A DNA stretch of 64,000 nt from Spongiibacter thalassae (GCF_012272835.1 NZ_JAAWWK010000002.1:275357-339356), one strand, 5' to 3'. Positions 25,589 through 34,844 are shown, counted from the first letter of the stretch. The notes: a model not told the origin generated them from the letters alone. Translations and numbers: made by a program.

Positions 25589-26889
25589 TGACGGGGCGGT
25601 ATCAGTCCTATAAGGAATATCAATCCAGTGGCGTTGATTGGCTGCAAGAGGTGCCGACGACTTGGGAGCTTACTCGGCTTGGAAAGTGGTTTTCTGAGCG
25701 AAGGGAAACGGTTAGCGACAAAGACTACGCGCCACTCTCAGTTACGATGCAAGGTATTGTTCCTCAGGTCGAGACGGCAGCAAAGTCTGATGCGGGAGAC
25801 AACCGAAAAAAGGTTGTGGAAGGCGATTTTGTAATTAACTCTCGCTCAGACCGCAAGGGTTCTTCGGGGGTTGCCGACAGGGACGGCTCTGTTTCGCTTA
25901 TTAGTATCGTTCTTGAGCCAAAGAACATTGAAGCCCGCTTTGTCCACCATCTCATGAGAAGCCAGCCCTTCCAAGAAGAGTTTTATCGGTATGGCAAGGG
26001 TATCGTTGCGGACCTATGGAGTACTAAGTATTCCGATATGAAGAACATTCGGTTGGCATTGCCCAGCCGAGAAGAACAAAAGACCATCGCTCGCTTCCTC
26101 GACCACGAGACCGGCAAGATAGACGAGCTCATCGCCAAACAGGAGCGACTCATCGAGTTGCTGAAGGAAAAGCGTCAGGCGGTGATTTCACATGCGGTGA
26201 CAAAGGGGCTGAATCCTGATGTGCCGATGAAGGACTCAGGTGTCGAGTGGCTTGGGGAGGTGCCTGAGCATTGGGAAGCCAAGAAGTTAAAACATGTCGT
26301 AGCTAAGATTATTGACGCAGAACATAAAACAGCCGATTTCATTGATGATGGCCCGTTTCTTGTTTGTAGGACGACAAATGTGCGGGATGGAGTACTTCGC
26401 TTAGATGGAGCAAAGTACACAAATGAAGAGACTTACAAGCGCTGGACGGCGCGGGGTATCCCGGAACCTGGTGACGTATTGTTCACTCGGGAGGCTCCGG
26501 CGGGGGAGGCATGTGTCGTTCCTAGTGAGCCAAGACTTTGTCTCGGGCAGAGAATGGTCTTATTCAAACTGTTTCGAGATATTATCAATGAAGACTTTCT
26601 AGTTTTCTCGTTACATGCAGGTCTAGCCGACGAGTTCATTGCTCAACTTTCTCAAGGAAGTACTGTCGCACATTTCAATATGTCAGACATCCGTAATATT
26701 CCATTGATGCTTCCGCCGTTGTCAGAGCAATACAGCATTGTTTCTGAGCTACGCGAAAAGTTGGAATTGATGGACAGTCTTTCTGGTAATGCAGAGCGAT
26801 TGATTCATCTCTCTAAAGAACGCCGCACAGCCTTAATCTCAGCCGCCGTAACTGGCAAGATAGACGTCAGGGGCTGGCAATCTGAATAA
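25588..26889 (+). CDS. hsdS: type I restriction-modification system, specificity subunit S
   Basis: HsdS determines the bipartite DNA target of the methylase and nuclease. The 433-residue protein has two target-recognition domains (about 1-160 and 215-380). Each begins with a similar SGV-WL-EVP--WE motif (residues 11-25 and near 215). The domains are separated by conserved helical spacers (EQKTIARFLDHETGKIDELI, then KQERLIELLKEKRQAV). Both halves are complete. CAGGAGG lies just before the ATG that overlaps the hsdM stop. The target sequence cannot be predicted. Confidence 0.94.
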   Translation: MTGRYQSYKEYQSSGVDWLQEVPTTWELTRLGKWFSERRETVSDKDYAPLSVTMQGIVPQVETAAKSDAGDNRKKVVEGDFVINSRSDRKGSSGVADRDGSVSLISIVLEPKNIEARFVHHLMRSQPFQEEFYRYGKGIVADLWSTKYSDMKNIRLALPSREEQKTIARFLDHETGKIDELIAKQERLIELLKEKRQAVISHAVTKGLNPDVPMKDSGVEWLGEVPEHWEAKKLKHVVAKIIDAEHKTADFIDDGPFLVCRTTNVRDGVLRLDGAKYTNEETYKRWTARGIPEPGDVLFTREAPAGEACVVPSEPRLCLGQRMVLFKLFRDIINEDFLVFSLHAGLADEFIAQLSQGSTVAHFNMSDIRNIPLMLPPLSEQYSIVSELREKLELMDSLSGNAERLIHLSKERRTALISAAVTGKIDVRGWQSE

Positions 26890-26918
26890 TTGAGTGAAAT
26901 GACAGGGAGTCTTTTTAA

Positions 26919-27305
26919 ATGCCGAGAAATAACAAAAATAGTGAGGCTCAAGGGTGGTTGAATTCGCTTCATAAAATGCGTGTCTGGGCGAAGGAAAATA
27001 ATCTTCCAATCCAGTACGAGCTGACTGTGGTTCGTAAAGCAATTGCCGCCCAGATTTTAGCTGATGCTAATTCGGAGCCACCTAAAGAAAGTACACCTAA
27101 ACCTAGAAAGAAAAAGCCATTTAAGAAATTTCAGTTGAAGCAGGCAGAAAAAATTAAAAGCGAGAATCGCCAGCAGGAGAAGAAACCTACCGCCAAGGTG
27201 TATAGAAAGCTTCCGTTAGCGGATTCAGATAGGAAGGGAAAGTCTGAAGATGCTTTGGACTATCGAATCTCAGGCAGTTTTGGGCACGGGAAAAGGAGTC
27301 GGTAA
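26919..27305 (+). CDS. Lys-rich hypothetical protein between hsdS and hsdR
   Basis: A 128-residue, highly basic protein of no recognised family. An N-terminal helical part of about 45 residues (GWLNSLHKMRVWAKENNLPI) is followed by a low-complexity Lys/Pro/Gln tail (PKPRKKKPFKKFQLKQAEK) and a Gly/Arg end. GGGAG lies about 8 nt before the ATG. The TAA stop directly abuts the hsdR start, so it is embedded in the restriction operon. It may bind DNA or RNA, or modulate the restriction complex; no function is claimed. Confidence 0.6.
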   Translation: MPRNNKNSEAQGWLNSLHKMRVWAKENNLPIQYELTVVRKAIAAQILADANSEPPKESTPKPRKKKPFKKFQLKQAEKIKSENRQQEKKPTAKVYRKLPLADSDRKGKSEDALDYRISGSFGHGKRSR

Positions 27306-30300
27306 ATGGCAGATGCCAGAGAGGTCGAGTTTCAGAATGACATCGTACAAAATCTGGTCGCATCAGGCTGGCTGTTAGGCTCCTCAGAGCACTACAACCG
27401 GGAGTTGGCCCTGTACCCCGAGGATGTTGTTGGCTACATACAGGAAACCCAGCCTGACCAGTGGGAGCGCTTTACCAAGCACTACACGACCGGCACTGAA
27501 GCGGCCCTCCTCAAAAGCGTTGCCAGCCAGCTCGACAAAAAGGGAACCCTTTGGGTGCTCCGCAATGAAGTGAAGGACAGGGGCGCTCGACTGCGTCTGT
27601 GCAGCTTCAAGCCCGACCACCGCCTGAACCCTGAGCTGTCCCAGCGCTACACCAAGAATCGGTTCAGAGTCGTTCCTGAGCTCGTCTACAGCCCCAATGG
27701 CTCTCAAGGTCGCCTCGACATTACGCTATTCGTCAACGGCCTTCCTGTGGCGACGATGGAGCTCAAGTCTGACTTCAAACAAGCCCTCGACAATGCCAAG
27801 AAACAGTACATGTTTGACCGGCTTCCGAAGGACAAGAAGACCAACAAACCCGAACCGCTACTGACTTTCAAACGTGGTGCGCTGGTGCATTTCGCGGTGA
27901 GCCAAACCGAAGTGGCAATGACCACCAAGCTCGCTGGCAAGAGCACCTTCTTTCTACCGTTCAACAAGGGCACTGAGGACGGTGGTTCAGGCAATGATGT
28001 ACCTGAACACGGTTACCCCACGGCCTACCTATGGGAAGAGATACTCCAGCGGGATAACTGGCTGAACATTCTCGGGCGCTATTTGCACCTGGAGGAGACC
28101 ATCAAGGAAGACGTTCACGGCAACAAGGTTAGGAAGGAGACCATGATTTTCCCCCGGTATCACCAGTGGGATGCCGTGCGGAGTCTGTTGTCGGCTACGG
28201 TCACCGAGGGCACTGGGCAGAAGTATTTGATTCAGCACTCGGCGGGGTCGGGTAAATCAAACTCTATCGCGTGGCTCTCACATCAGTTGTCGGCCCTTCA
28301 CAATGTTGATGGAACTGAGCTGTTTGATTCCGTCATCGTCATTACTGACAGAACCGTGCTCGACTCACAACTTCAGGACACCATCTATCAGTTCGAGCAT
28401 CAGGACGGGGTGGTCTGTCGTATCAACCGTGAGGAAGGTGAGGGCAGCAAGTCAGAACAGCTTGCCGCAGCACTGACCGGCGCAACTCGTATCATCATTG
28501 TCACCATTCAGACCTTTCCTTTTGTGCTTCAAGCGATTCAGGAATCCTCAGGGCTCAAGGGTAAACGCTTTGCGGTAATCGCTGACGAGGCGCACAGCTC
28601 ACAGACCGGTTCGACCGCCAGAAAGCTCAGAGAAGTACTGATGGCCGAGGCCTTTGGAGACGATGAAGAGCTGACCGGCGAGGATATTCTGGATGCCACC
28701 TTAGAGGCCCGTAAGGGCTCCGAGAACATCAGTTACTACGCTTTCACAGCGACACCCAAGGGTAAGACCTTGGAGCTCTTTGGTCGGCCTCCTGAGCCAG
28801 ACAAGCCGCTCTCAGACGACAACAAGCCTGAGGCCTTCCATGTGTACAGTATGCGGCAGGCGATTGAAGAGGGCTTCATCCTCGATGTGCTCCAGAACTA
28901 CACCACCTACAACACCGCGTACAAGCTCGCTCATGCAAACCCTGAGGGCGACAGGGACGTAGACAAGAAGAAGGCCGCGACAGAGATAGCCAAATGGGTG
29001 CGCTTACACCCGCACAATATCTCCCAGAAGGTTGAGGTGATTGTCGAGCACTTCAGAACCCGTGTTGCCCATTTGCTCAACGGTGAAGCCAAGGCGATGG
29101 TGGTCACGGGTAGCCGCAAGGAAGCGGTGCGCTACAAGCTGGCGATGGAGAAGTATGTCGCTGAAAAAGGCTATGCAGGCATCAGTGCGATGGTCGCCTT
29201 CTCGGGTGATGTGAACGACCCAGACTCAGGCCCTGAGCCATTTACCGAGCGCAATATGAACCCGGGTCTCAAGGGGCGTGACCTACGGGACGCTTTTGAT
29301 ACCCCGGACTACCAGGTCATGATTGTCGCCAACAAGTTCCAGACCGGCTTCGACCAGCCAAAATTGGTGGCAATGTATGTCGATAAGAAGTTGGCGGGGG
29401 TGGACTGCATTCAAACTCTGTCGCGCCTGAACCGAACCTATCCCGGCAAGGACAGGACTTTTATTCTCGACTTCGTGAACGACCCGCAGGACGTCCTCGA
29501 CGAGTTCCAGAAGTATTATCAGACCGCAGAGATTGCCGCTGTCTCTGAGCCGAACCTTGTGTACGACCTGATGGAGAGCCTGAAAGACGAGCGAATCTTT
29601 CAGTGGTCAGAGGTTGAGCAGTTCGCTGAAGCGTACTTTAACCCGAAGGCAAAACAGTCTGCACTGGTAGCTGCCTGCAGGCCCGCTGTGGAGCGCTACG
29701 GGGCGAGATATACCGAAGTGATGTTGGCAGTCAAAGGTGCCCAGGAGGCTCTGGAGGTGGCGCAGGCCAACGGCAATGCTTCTGGTGTTAAGAGCGCGGA
29801 ATATGCGTTGACCTCAGCTAAAGAAGCCAAGGATGTCCTCGATACCTTCAAGAAAAACCTGAAGTCATTTTGTCGGTACTATGAGTTTATTTCCCAAGTG
29901 GTGGACTTCGGAGATAGCGACCTCGAGCGTTTGTCGGTTTACGGCGCCCACTTGCTACCACTGCTCCGTGAAGAACAGTTGAAAGACGACATCGACCTGA
30001 GTGAAGTCGTGATGACGCACTTCAAGCTGAACGAGGTCCGGCAGCAGCGTATCGTGCTCGAACCCGACAATAAGGGCTATGTGACCGGGGTGACGGCTAT
30101 CGGGGGGCATACTCCCAGAGAGCAAGAGTACGAAAGGCTGTCTCAGATAATCGAGCGGCTGAACGACCTGTTCGCCGGTGAAATGACGGACGGCGATATG
30201 GTGAGCTTTGTGAACACCCTGGCCACTAAGGTGGCGGAAGATCATGCCGTCATGTCGCAGATTCGCAACAATACGACCGAGCAAGCGATGCTGGGCGATT

Positions 30301-30461
30301 ACCCCACGGCAGTGCAGACGGCAGTTATAGCCAGCATGGAGGCACACAACGACCTGTCAATGCAGTTTTTGGCTGATGAGCGTGTGGCGAGAGGAGTGGC
30401 TGAGCTGCTGCTGGAAGTGCTGAAGAAGGGTTTGCAATCGGAGTTGCGGGGTGCACAGTGA
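27306..30461 (+). CDS. hsdR: type I restriction-modification system, endonuclease/translocase subunit R
   Basis: The ATP-dependent DNA translocase and nuclease of the system. The 1051-residue protein begins with an HsdR_N PD-(D/E)xK nuclease domain (Asp138 in RLDITLF; Glu152 and Lys154 in MELKSDF). A superfamily 2 helicase motor follows, with Walker A AGSGKS (313-318) and DEAH (427-430). The second motor domain holds the motif VI-like QTLSRLNRTYPGKD, and helical C-terminal regions bind HsdM. All catalytic motifs are present. It is the last gene before the right end of the element. Confidence 0.95.
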   Translation: MADAREVEFQNDIVQNLVASGWLLGSSEHYNRELALYPEDVVGYIQETQPDQWERFTKHYTTGTEAALLKSVASQLDKKGTLWVLRNEVKDRGARLRLCSFKPDHRLNPELSQRYTKNRFRVVPELVYSPNGSQGRLDITLFVNGLPVATMELKSDFKQALDNAKKQYMFDRLPKDKKTNKPEPLLTFKRGALVHFAVSQTEVAMTTKLAGKSTFFLPFNKGTEDGGSGNDVPEHGYPTAYLWEEILQRDNWLNILGRYLHLEETIKEDVHGNKVRKETMIFPRYHQWDAVRSLLSATVTEGTGQKYLIQHSAGSGKSNSIAWLSHQLSALHNVDGTELFDSVIVITDRTVLDSQLQDTIYQFEHQDGVVCRINREEGEGSKSEQLAAALTGATRIIIVTIQTFPFVLQAIQESSGLKGKRFAVIADEAHSSQTGSTARKLREVLMAEAFGDDEELTGEDILDATLEARKGSENISYYAFTATPKGKTLELFGRPPEPDKPLSDDNKPEAFHVYSMRQAIEEGFILDVLQNYTTYNTAYKLAHANPEGDRDVDKKKAATEIAKWVRLHPHNISQKVEVIVEHFRTRVAHLLNGEAKAMVVTGSRKEAVRYKLAMEKYVAEKGYAGISAMVAFSGDVNDPDSGPEPFTERNMNPGLKGRDLRDAFDTPDYQVMIVANKFQTGFDQPKLVAMYVDKKLAGVDCIQTLSRLNRTYPGKDRTFILDFVNDPQDVLDEFQKYYQTAEIAAVSEPNLVYDLMESLKDERIFQWSEVEQFAEAYFNPKAKQSALVAACRPAVERYGARYTEVMLAVKGAQEALEVAQANGNASGVKSAEYALTSAKEAKDVLDTFKKNLKSFCRYYEFISQVVDFGDSDLERLSVYGAHLLPLLREEQLKDDIDLSEVVMTHFKLNEVRQQRIVLEPDNKGYVTGVTAIGGHTPREQEYERLSQIIERLNDLFAGEMTDGDMVSFVNTLATKVAEDHAVMSQIRNNTTEQAMLGDYPTAVQTAVIASMEAHNDLSMQFLADERVARGVAELLLEVLKKGLQSELRGAQ

Positions 30462-30731
30462 CCATTTGGCCGCCTCGACTTGCCGAAACTTCCTGGGTGA
30501 GTCTTGTTGTGGGCACTTCGTGGGGGCTAACATTTGCTGGCCACTTCCACTGCGTATCGGGTGAGTGCAGAATCCGTCAGTGCATCATTCCCCGAGCTGG
30601 CGGCACCGGCCCCTTGAGGTAGTGTAAAGGGTGGTCACTTCCGTGTTTGTTTGTGTGATTCCAACATGAAATTTCTTCGAGAGGCTGGCTTTTCGCGTGC
30701 GCGAACGGCCAATTGTTGAAGAATATTCGGA

Positions 30732-30761
30732 AAATGTGCTTACACCCTTGCTTACACCTTT
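30732..30761. repeat. right arm-type repeat (probable integrase binding site)
   Basis: Identical in the same orientation to 19593-19622, with TGCTTACACC at 30737-30746 and 30749-30758. It lies 46 bp from the right att core. It is not coding here, which shows that the sequence is kept for a reason other than the integrase N terminus. Confidence 0.7.
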
Positions 30762-30770
30762 CTATTCCGG

Positions 30771-30807
30771 AAAACAAAAAGGGGCTACGCTTTCACGTAA
30801 CCCCTTG
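30771..30807 (-). terminator. element-borne replacement terminator for tRNA-Asn
   Basis: On the minus strand, 3' of tRNA-Asn, the hairpin pairs GGGGCTACG (30781-30789) with CGTAACCCC (30796-30804), with one mismatch. It is flanked by AA/TT pairs and followed by TTTTTGTTTT. Position and flanks match the original terminator at 19384-19413, but the stem sequence differs. Confidence 0.75.
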
Positions 30808-30861
30808 ATTTGTATGGCTCCGCCTGCTGGGCTCGAACCAGCGACCCAATGATTAACAGTC
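30808..30861. repeat. right attachment site (attR), 54-bp direct repeat
   Basis: Identical to 19415-19468. It covers the 3' half of the intact tRNA-Asn gene plus 7 bp downstream, so integration leaves the tRNA gene whole. Confidence 0.92.
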
Positions 30862-30890
30862 ATTTGCTCTACCAACTGAGCTAAGGCGGA
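30815..30890 (-). tRNA. tRNA-Asn (GTT)
   Basis: A 76-nt tRNA with a 7-bp acceptor stem TCCGCCT/AGGCGGA, D-arm AGCTCAGTTGG, anticodon loop CTGTTAA (anticodon GTT), T-arm GGTTCGAGCC and an encoded CCA end. It is the insertion target of the integrative element; the 3' 47 nt are duplicated at 19422-19468. Confidence 0.97.
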
Positions 30891-30918
30891 ATAGCTGTCT
30901 CAACAGCTGAGGTCGCGC

Positions 30919-30947
30919 ATATTAAAGAGGATTCCGGGGGGCGTCAA
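30919..30947 (-). promoter_or_regulatory. tRNA-Asn promoter
   Basis: On the minus strand TTGACG (30942-30947) and TAATAT (30919-30924) are separated by 17 bp. A GCGCGACC discriminator follows, as expected for a stringently controlled stable-RNA promoter. Confidence 0.7.
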
Positions 30948-31120
30948 GCCTTTGTGGCAGATTTTTTAAAGGAATTTCTCTAGGCTTTTCCTTTGCTTAG
31001 CTTTCGTCTCTTGGCTTTCTGCCGAGGGGGTGGAGTAGTAGACTTGGCGATTGGCTGAGCTTGCCGCGAATTCTCAGGGCTGTGGGCTTGGTGGTGTTTT
31101 ACCGGTAATAGAGGTCTGTC

Positions 31121-33154
31121 ATGTCCAAGCCATTCAAGGTGGTGTCTAAGTTTGCGCCAGCGGGAGATCAGCCTGCGGCCATCGCCGGGCTGGTGGAGGG
31201 GGTTAAGGCAGGGTTACACGCCCAGACACTGTTAGGTGTGACCGGTTCGGGCAAGACTTTCACCATTGCCAATGTCGTGCAGCAGTTGCAGCGTCCAACT
31301 ATTGTGATGGCGCCGAATAAAACCCTGGCGGCCCAGCTTTACGGTGAGTTCAAGGAGTTCTTCCCGGACAACGCGGTAGAGTACTTCGTGTCTTACTACG
31401 ACTACTATCAGCCGGAAGCCTATGTGCCGTCGTCGGACACCTTTATCGAGAAAGATGCGTCGATCAATGACCATATTGAGCAGATGCGCTTGTCCGCCAC
31501 CAAGGCACTGATGGAACGCTCCGACGCGATTATTGTGTCGTCGGTGTCGTCGATTTATGGTCTGGGTGATCCTGAACTGTATTTTAAAATGGTATTGCAC
31601 CTGGTGCGGGGTGAGCGCATCGACCAGCGCCAGTTACTGCGCCGTCTGGCAGAGTTGCAGTACACCCGCAATGATATGGCCTTCCAGCGGGGTACTTACC
31701 GCGTACGCGGCGATGTGATTGATATTTTCCCCGCCGAGAGCGAAAAAAATGCGGTGCGGGTCGAGTTGTTCGACGACGAGATTGATAGCTTAAGTGGTTT
31801 TGACCCACTGACCGGCGAGTCCTTTGGCAAAATGCCCCGGGTGACAATTTATCCCAAAAGCCATTACGTAACCCCCAGGGACACCCTGTTGAAGGCGGTT
31901 GATCGTATCGAAGAAGAATTGGTCGAGCGGCTGGAGCATATGAGGGCCAATGATTTACTGGTGGAGGCCCAGCGGCTGGAACAGCGCACCCGCTACGATC
32001 TTGAGATGATTCGCGAGCTGGGTTATTGCAACGGCATTGAAAACTACTCCCGCTATTTATCCGGGCGGGAGCCCGGTGCGCCGCCACCCACACTGTTTGA
32101 CTACCTGCCGGAAAACGCGCTGGTAGTAATTGATGAGTCCCATGTGACCATTCCCCAGATCGGCGCCATGTACAAGGGCGACCGCTCCCGTAAAGAGACG
32201 CTGGTGCAATACGGCTTCCGCTTGCCCTCGGCGCTGGACAATCGTCCGATGCGTTTTGAGGAGTGGGAGCGACTGGTGCCGCAGTTGATACTGGTGTCGG
32301 CTACGCCGGGGCCCTATGAGACGGAGCATGCGGCGCGTACCGTCGAGCAGGTGGTGCGTCCCACCGGGCTGATTGACCCCGAGGTGGAGGTGCGTCCGGC
32401 GACGACTCAGGTCGATGATCTGCTGTCGGAAATTCGCCTGCGGGTCGACGTGGGGGAGCGGGTACTGGTGACTACCCTGACCAAGCGAATGGCAGAGGAC
32501 TTGTCGGAGTATCTTGATGAGCACGACGTGCGCTGCCGCTACCTCCACTCGGATATCGATACGGTGGAGCGGGTGGAAATTATCCGCGACCTGAGGCTGG
32601 GTAAATTTGATGTGCTGGTGGGAATCAATCTGTTGCGGGAGGGGCTGGATATGCCCGAGGTGTCGCTGGTAGCGATTCTCGACGCTGACAAGGAAGGCTT
32701 TTTGCGCTCCGAGCGCTCGCTGATTCAGACCATTGGCCGGGCGGCGAGAAACCTGAATGGCAAGGCGATTCTCTATGGTGACCGCATTACCGGCTCGATG
32801 GAGCGGGCAATAGGGGAAACCAACCGCCGGCGTGAGAAGCAGGTGGCCCACAACGAGAAGCACGGCATTGTACCCAAGGGGGTGAAGAAGTCCGTCGAGG
32901 ATATTCTGGAAGCGGGGCCGGCTCCCGGCGCCAATAAGACCAATCGACGGCGGGATGCGCGCAAGGTGGCTGAGCCCGGGGCCGACTACCTGGCCGATGC
33001 GGCGGCGATGGCGCCCGCTGAACTGGCCAAGCTGCTGAAAACCATGGAGCAGCAAATGCAGCACCACGCGAAAAATCTGGAGTTCGAGGCTGCTGCCCAG
33101 CTGCGCGACCGGCTGACCGAAATCAAGCAGAAAATGTTTATCTCGGCGGAGTAG
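31121..33154 (+). CDS. uvrB: excinuclease ABC subunit B
   Basis: UvrB is the damage-verifying, ATP-driven core of nucleotide excision repair. The 677-residue protein has Walker A GVTGSGKT (39-46), the beta-hairpin [12 protein letters not shown] that inserts between DNA strands, DESH (338-341), helicase motifs in the second RecA-like domain ([20 protein letters not shown]), and a C-terminal UVR domain ([10 protein letters not shown]) that binds UvrC. No LexA-type box was recognised in the 230-bp upstream region. It is transcribed away from tRNA-Asn and followed by tRNA-Val. Confidence 0.98.
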   Translation: MSKPFKVVSKFAPAGDQPAAIAGLVEGVKAGLHAQTLLGVTGSGKTFTIANVVQQLQRPTIVMAPNKTLAAQLYGEFKEFFPDNAVEYFVSYYDYYQPEAYVPSSDTFIEKDASINDHIEQMRLSATKALMERSDAIIVSSVSSIYGLGDPELYFKMVLHLVRGERIDQRQLLRRLAELQYTRNDMAFQRGTYRVRGDVIDIFPAESEKNAVRVELFDDEIDSLSGFDPLTGESFGKMPRVTIYPKSHYVTPRDTLLKAVDRIEEELVERLEHMRANDLLVEAQRLEQRTRYDLEMIRELGYCNGIENYSRYLSGREPGAPPPTLFDYLPENALVVIDESHVTIPQIGAMYKGDRSRKETLVQYGFRLPSALDNRPMRFEEWERLVPQLILVSATPGPYETEHAARTVEQVVRPTGLIDPEVEVRPATTQVDDLLSEIRLRVDVGERVLVTTLTKRMAEDLSEYLDEHDVRCRYLHSDIDTVERVEIIRDLRLGKFDVLVGINLLREGLDMPEVSLVAILDADKEGFLRSERSLIQTIGRAARNLNGKAILYGDRITGSMERAIGETNRRREKQVAHNEKHGIVPKGVKKSVEDILEAGPAPGANKTNRRRDARKVAEPGADYLADAAAMAPAELAKLLKTMEQQMQHHAKNLEFEAAAQLRDRLTEIKQKMFISAE

Positions 33155-33173
33155 GCGCTGTGGGCGTAGACCC

Positions 33174-33202
33174 TTGTTTTTAATACAAAGGCTGCCTATA
33201 AT
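33174..33202 (+). promoter_or_regulatory. tRNA-Val promoter
   Basis: TTGTTT (33174-33179), a 17-bp spacer and a perfect TATAAT (33197-33202) are followed by a GCGCGGC discriminator, the pattern of growth-rate-regulated stable-RNA promoters. Confidence 0.75.
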
Positions 33203-33241
33203 GCGCGGCTTCTTGGGGCGACAAACCCCAACGATCTCCCC

Positions 33242-33318
<77 letters not shown>

Positions 33319-33378
33319 ACTCCTTGTTTACTGTTTCTGTTTTTGCTATTCCGTTTTCAATTGCCGGTATGGTTCTGT

Positions 33379-33413
33379 GGGGTCTGTCCCCTCATAAAGC
33401 GGGGACAGACCCC
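33379..33413. repeat. dispersed palindrome GGGGTCTGTCCCC (copy 1)
   Basis: 13-bp arms (33379-33391 and 33401-33413) are perfect complements around a 9-nt loop. The same arms recur at 44633-44666 with a different loop. It lies between tRNA-Val and the 3' end of mobA. It resembles REP-type elements moved by RAYT (Y1) transposases, none of which is in the window. Confidence 0.8.
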
Positions 33414-33427
33414 GATCGCCACGTTTG

Positions 33428-34015
33428 TTATACGTCCATATCCGCAACGGTATTAAAGTTTACAAAGTATTCGGGACATTCAGAAAAATCCACCGCCACT
33501 GCCTGCTCTTGCTGATACCAGCCCTTCACACTGCGTGCGCCGCCTGCCAGGTAGTTTGCCAGGCTTGGTGCAGCCGCAGGGGAGATCAGTGCAAAGAGAT
33601 ATTGGTCGCGCCCGCCATCGTGGGCATAGCTGATGCCCTGTGGCGGCTGCGCTCGGGCCAGTCGTGGGTAAAGGTCGATGGGTGGATTGGGGCTGTCGCA
33701 GGGCAGAAGTAACAGGTTTTGTCCGGTGCAGTGGCTCAGTCCCGCAAGTATGCCAGCCAGGGGGCCGGGGTAGTCTTCGGCTTTTTCGGAGGGTGCGTCG
33801 ATGATCGGGCGGCCATATTTGGCGTAATCATCGAGGTGGCGGTTACAGCTAATCAAGCGCTCAGCGCCGTTGGGGGCTCTGGCGAGAACATGCTCAATCA
33901 ATGGTTTTCCCCGCCAGTTTATCAGGCCTTTATCGCGGCCACCCATACGACGACCCGCACCACCGGCGAGAATCAATACAGAGAGTACGGTGTCGTTGTC
34001 TGAGCTGCTGGGCAT
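33428..34015 (-). CDS. mobA: molybdenum cofactor guanylyltransferase
   Basis: Links GMP to molybdopterin to give Mo-bis-MGD used by DMSO-reductase-family enzymes. The 195-residue protein begins with the nucleotidyltransferase signature LAGGAGRRMGGRDKGL, and the Asp of LPCDSP is in the usual metal-binding place. The length fits the family (about 190-200). It is divergent from tsaB, with 124 bp between the starts. No other molybdenum cofactor genes are in the window. Confidence 0.92.
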   Translation of the reverse strand: MPSSSDNDTVLSVLILAGGAGRRMGGRDKGLINWRGKPLIEHVLARAPNGAERLISCNRHLDDYAKYGRPIIDAPSEKAEDYPGPLAGILAGLSHCTGQNLLLLPCDSPNPPIDLYPRLARAQPPQGISYAHDGGRDQYLFALISPAAAPSLANYLAGGARSVKGWYQQEQAVAVDFSECPEYFVNFNTVADMDV

Positions 34016-34139
34016 GGTTTACCTTGTTCTGAAGGGCGGTGTATTCACCGGGGCTTTCGCCAACCGGTGCTATTATCGGTGATCGTCATTGGCTGTGCTA
34101 TTATGCCTGCGCAATGAACCTGTCTGGCCTGAGCTGTTT

Positions 34140-34829
34140 ATGACCACATTATTAGCCATCGACGCTGCAACCGAAGCCTGTTCGGTGGCTGTCTTGCATG
34201 CCGGTGAAATCAGCGTCGATTTTCGCATGTTACCCCGCGCTCATACACGGTTTTTACTGCCCATGGTCGATGAGATGCTGCAGCAGCGCGGTCTGCGGGT
34301 GGCGGATCTCGATGGTATCGCCTTCACTGCTGGCCCGGGATCCTTTACCGGTTTGCGGGTGGCTATCGCCACAGTGCAGGGCCTGGCCTTTGCTGCTGAT
34401 ATTCCTGTGGTGCCAGTGTCTACCCTGGCGTCGATGGCAATGCACTACACCCAGCAACACACGTTGGCTGAGGGCAGTATGTTGCTGCCGGCGCTGGATG
34501 CTCGCATGGATGAAGTCTATTTTGGGCGCTATCGCGTAGAGTCCGGGCAGGTGGTGCCGGTGGTTGAAGATGGCCTGTTCAAGCCGGAGGAGGTTGCTGA
34601 ACTGCCTTCCCAGGGCATTGGCCTGGGCGATGGTTGGGGCTATCGCGACCGCTTTTCTGATGGTGAATTACTTGAAACCGTTGTGCTCGACCATTTACCC
34701 CACGCCGGTGCGGCGCTGCGGTTGGCTGAGCAGAGATTTAAACAAGGGGCAGCGATAGACGCTGCGCTGGCGCAGCCGGTGTATTTGCGGGACAGCGTCG
34801 CCTGGCAAAAAACAGAAAACCAAAAGTAA
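34140..34829 (+). CDS. tsaB: tRNA N6-threonylcarbamoyladenosine biosynthesis protein TsaB
   Basis: Partner of TsaD in the complex that makes the t6A37 modification of ANN-decoding tRNAs. The 229-residue protein has the ASKHA-fold N terminus LLAIDAATEACSVAVL and the family motif GPGSFTGLRVA. The start at 34140 is chosen because it begins with the conserved MTTLLAID; an upstream frame to 34089 would add 17 unrelated residues. uppP follows after 15 bp on the same strand. Confidence 0.95.
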   Translation: MTTLLAIDAATEACSVAVLHAGEISVDFRMLPRAHTRFLLPMVDEMLQQRGLRVADLDGIAFTAGPGSFTGLRVAIATVQGLAFAADIPVVPVSTLASMAMHYTQQHTLAEGSMLLPALDARMDEVYFGRYRVESGQVVPVVEDGLFKPEEVAELPSQGIGLGDGWGYRDRFSDGELLETVVLDHLPHAGAALRLAEQRFKQGAAIDAALAQPVYLRDSVAWQKTENQK

Positions 34830-34844
34830 AAGGAAGTGAGTCAA

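Larger units (their letters stand above)
30462..30814. other. right-end non-coding region of the element
   Basis: About 350 bp between hsdR and tRNA-Asn. It holds the 30-bp right arm-type repeat (30732-30761), the shared CGGAAAACAAAAA block, the replacement tRNA terminator and the start of the att core. No gene was recognised. Confidence 0.6.
19415..30861 (+). mobile_element. integrative element in tRNA-Asn carrying a type I restriction-modification system
   Basis: An 11.4-kb element bounded by perfect 54-bp direct repeats (19415-19468 and 30808-30861), which contain the 3' 47 nt of tRNA-Asn(GTT). The tyrosine integrase begins 129 bp inside the left repeat and points inward. The cargo is an excisionase-like HTH protein, several small unknown or DNA-binding-like proteins, hsdM-hsdS, a Lys-rich protein and hsdR. 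No relaxase, type IV secretion or phage structural gene is present. It is therefore likely an integrative island that depends on other elements for transfer. Confidence 0.9.

Noticed and set aside
30891..31120. LexA (SOS) box upstream of uvrB
   Set aside because: No CTGT-N8-ACAG-like sequence is visible in the interval.
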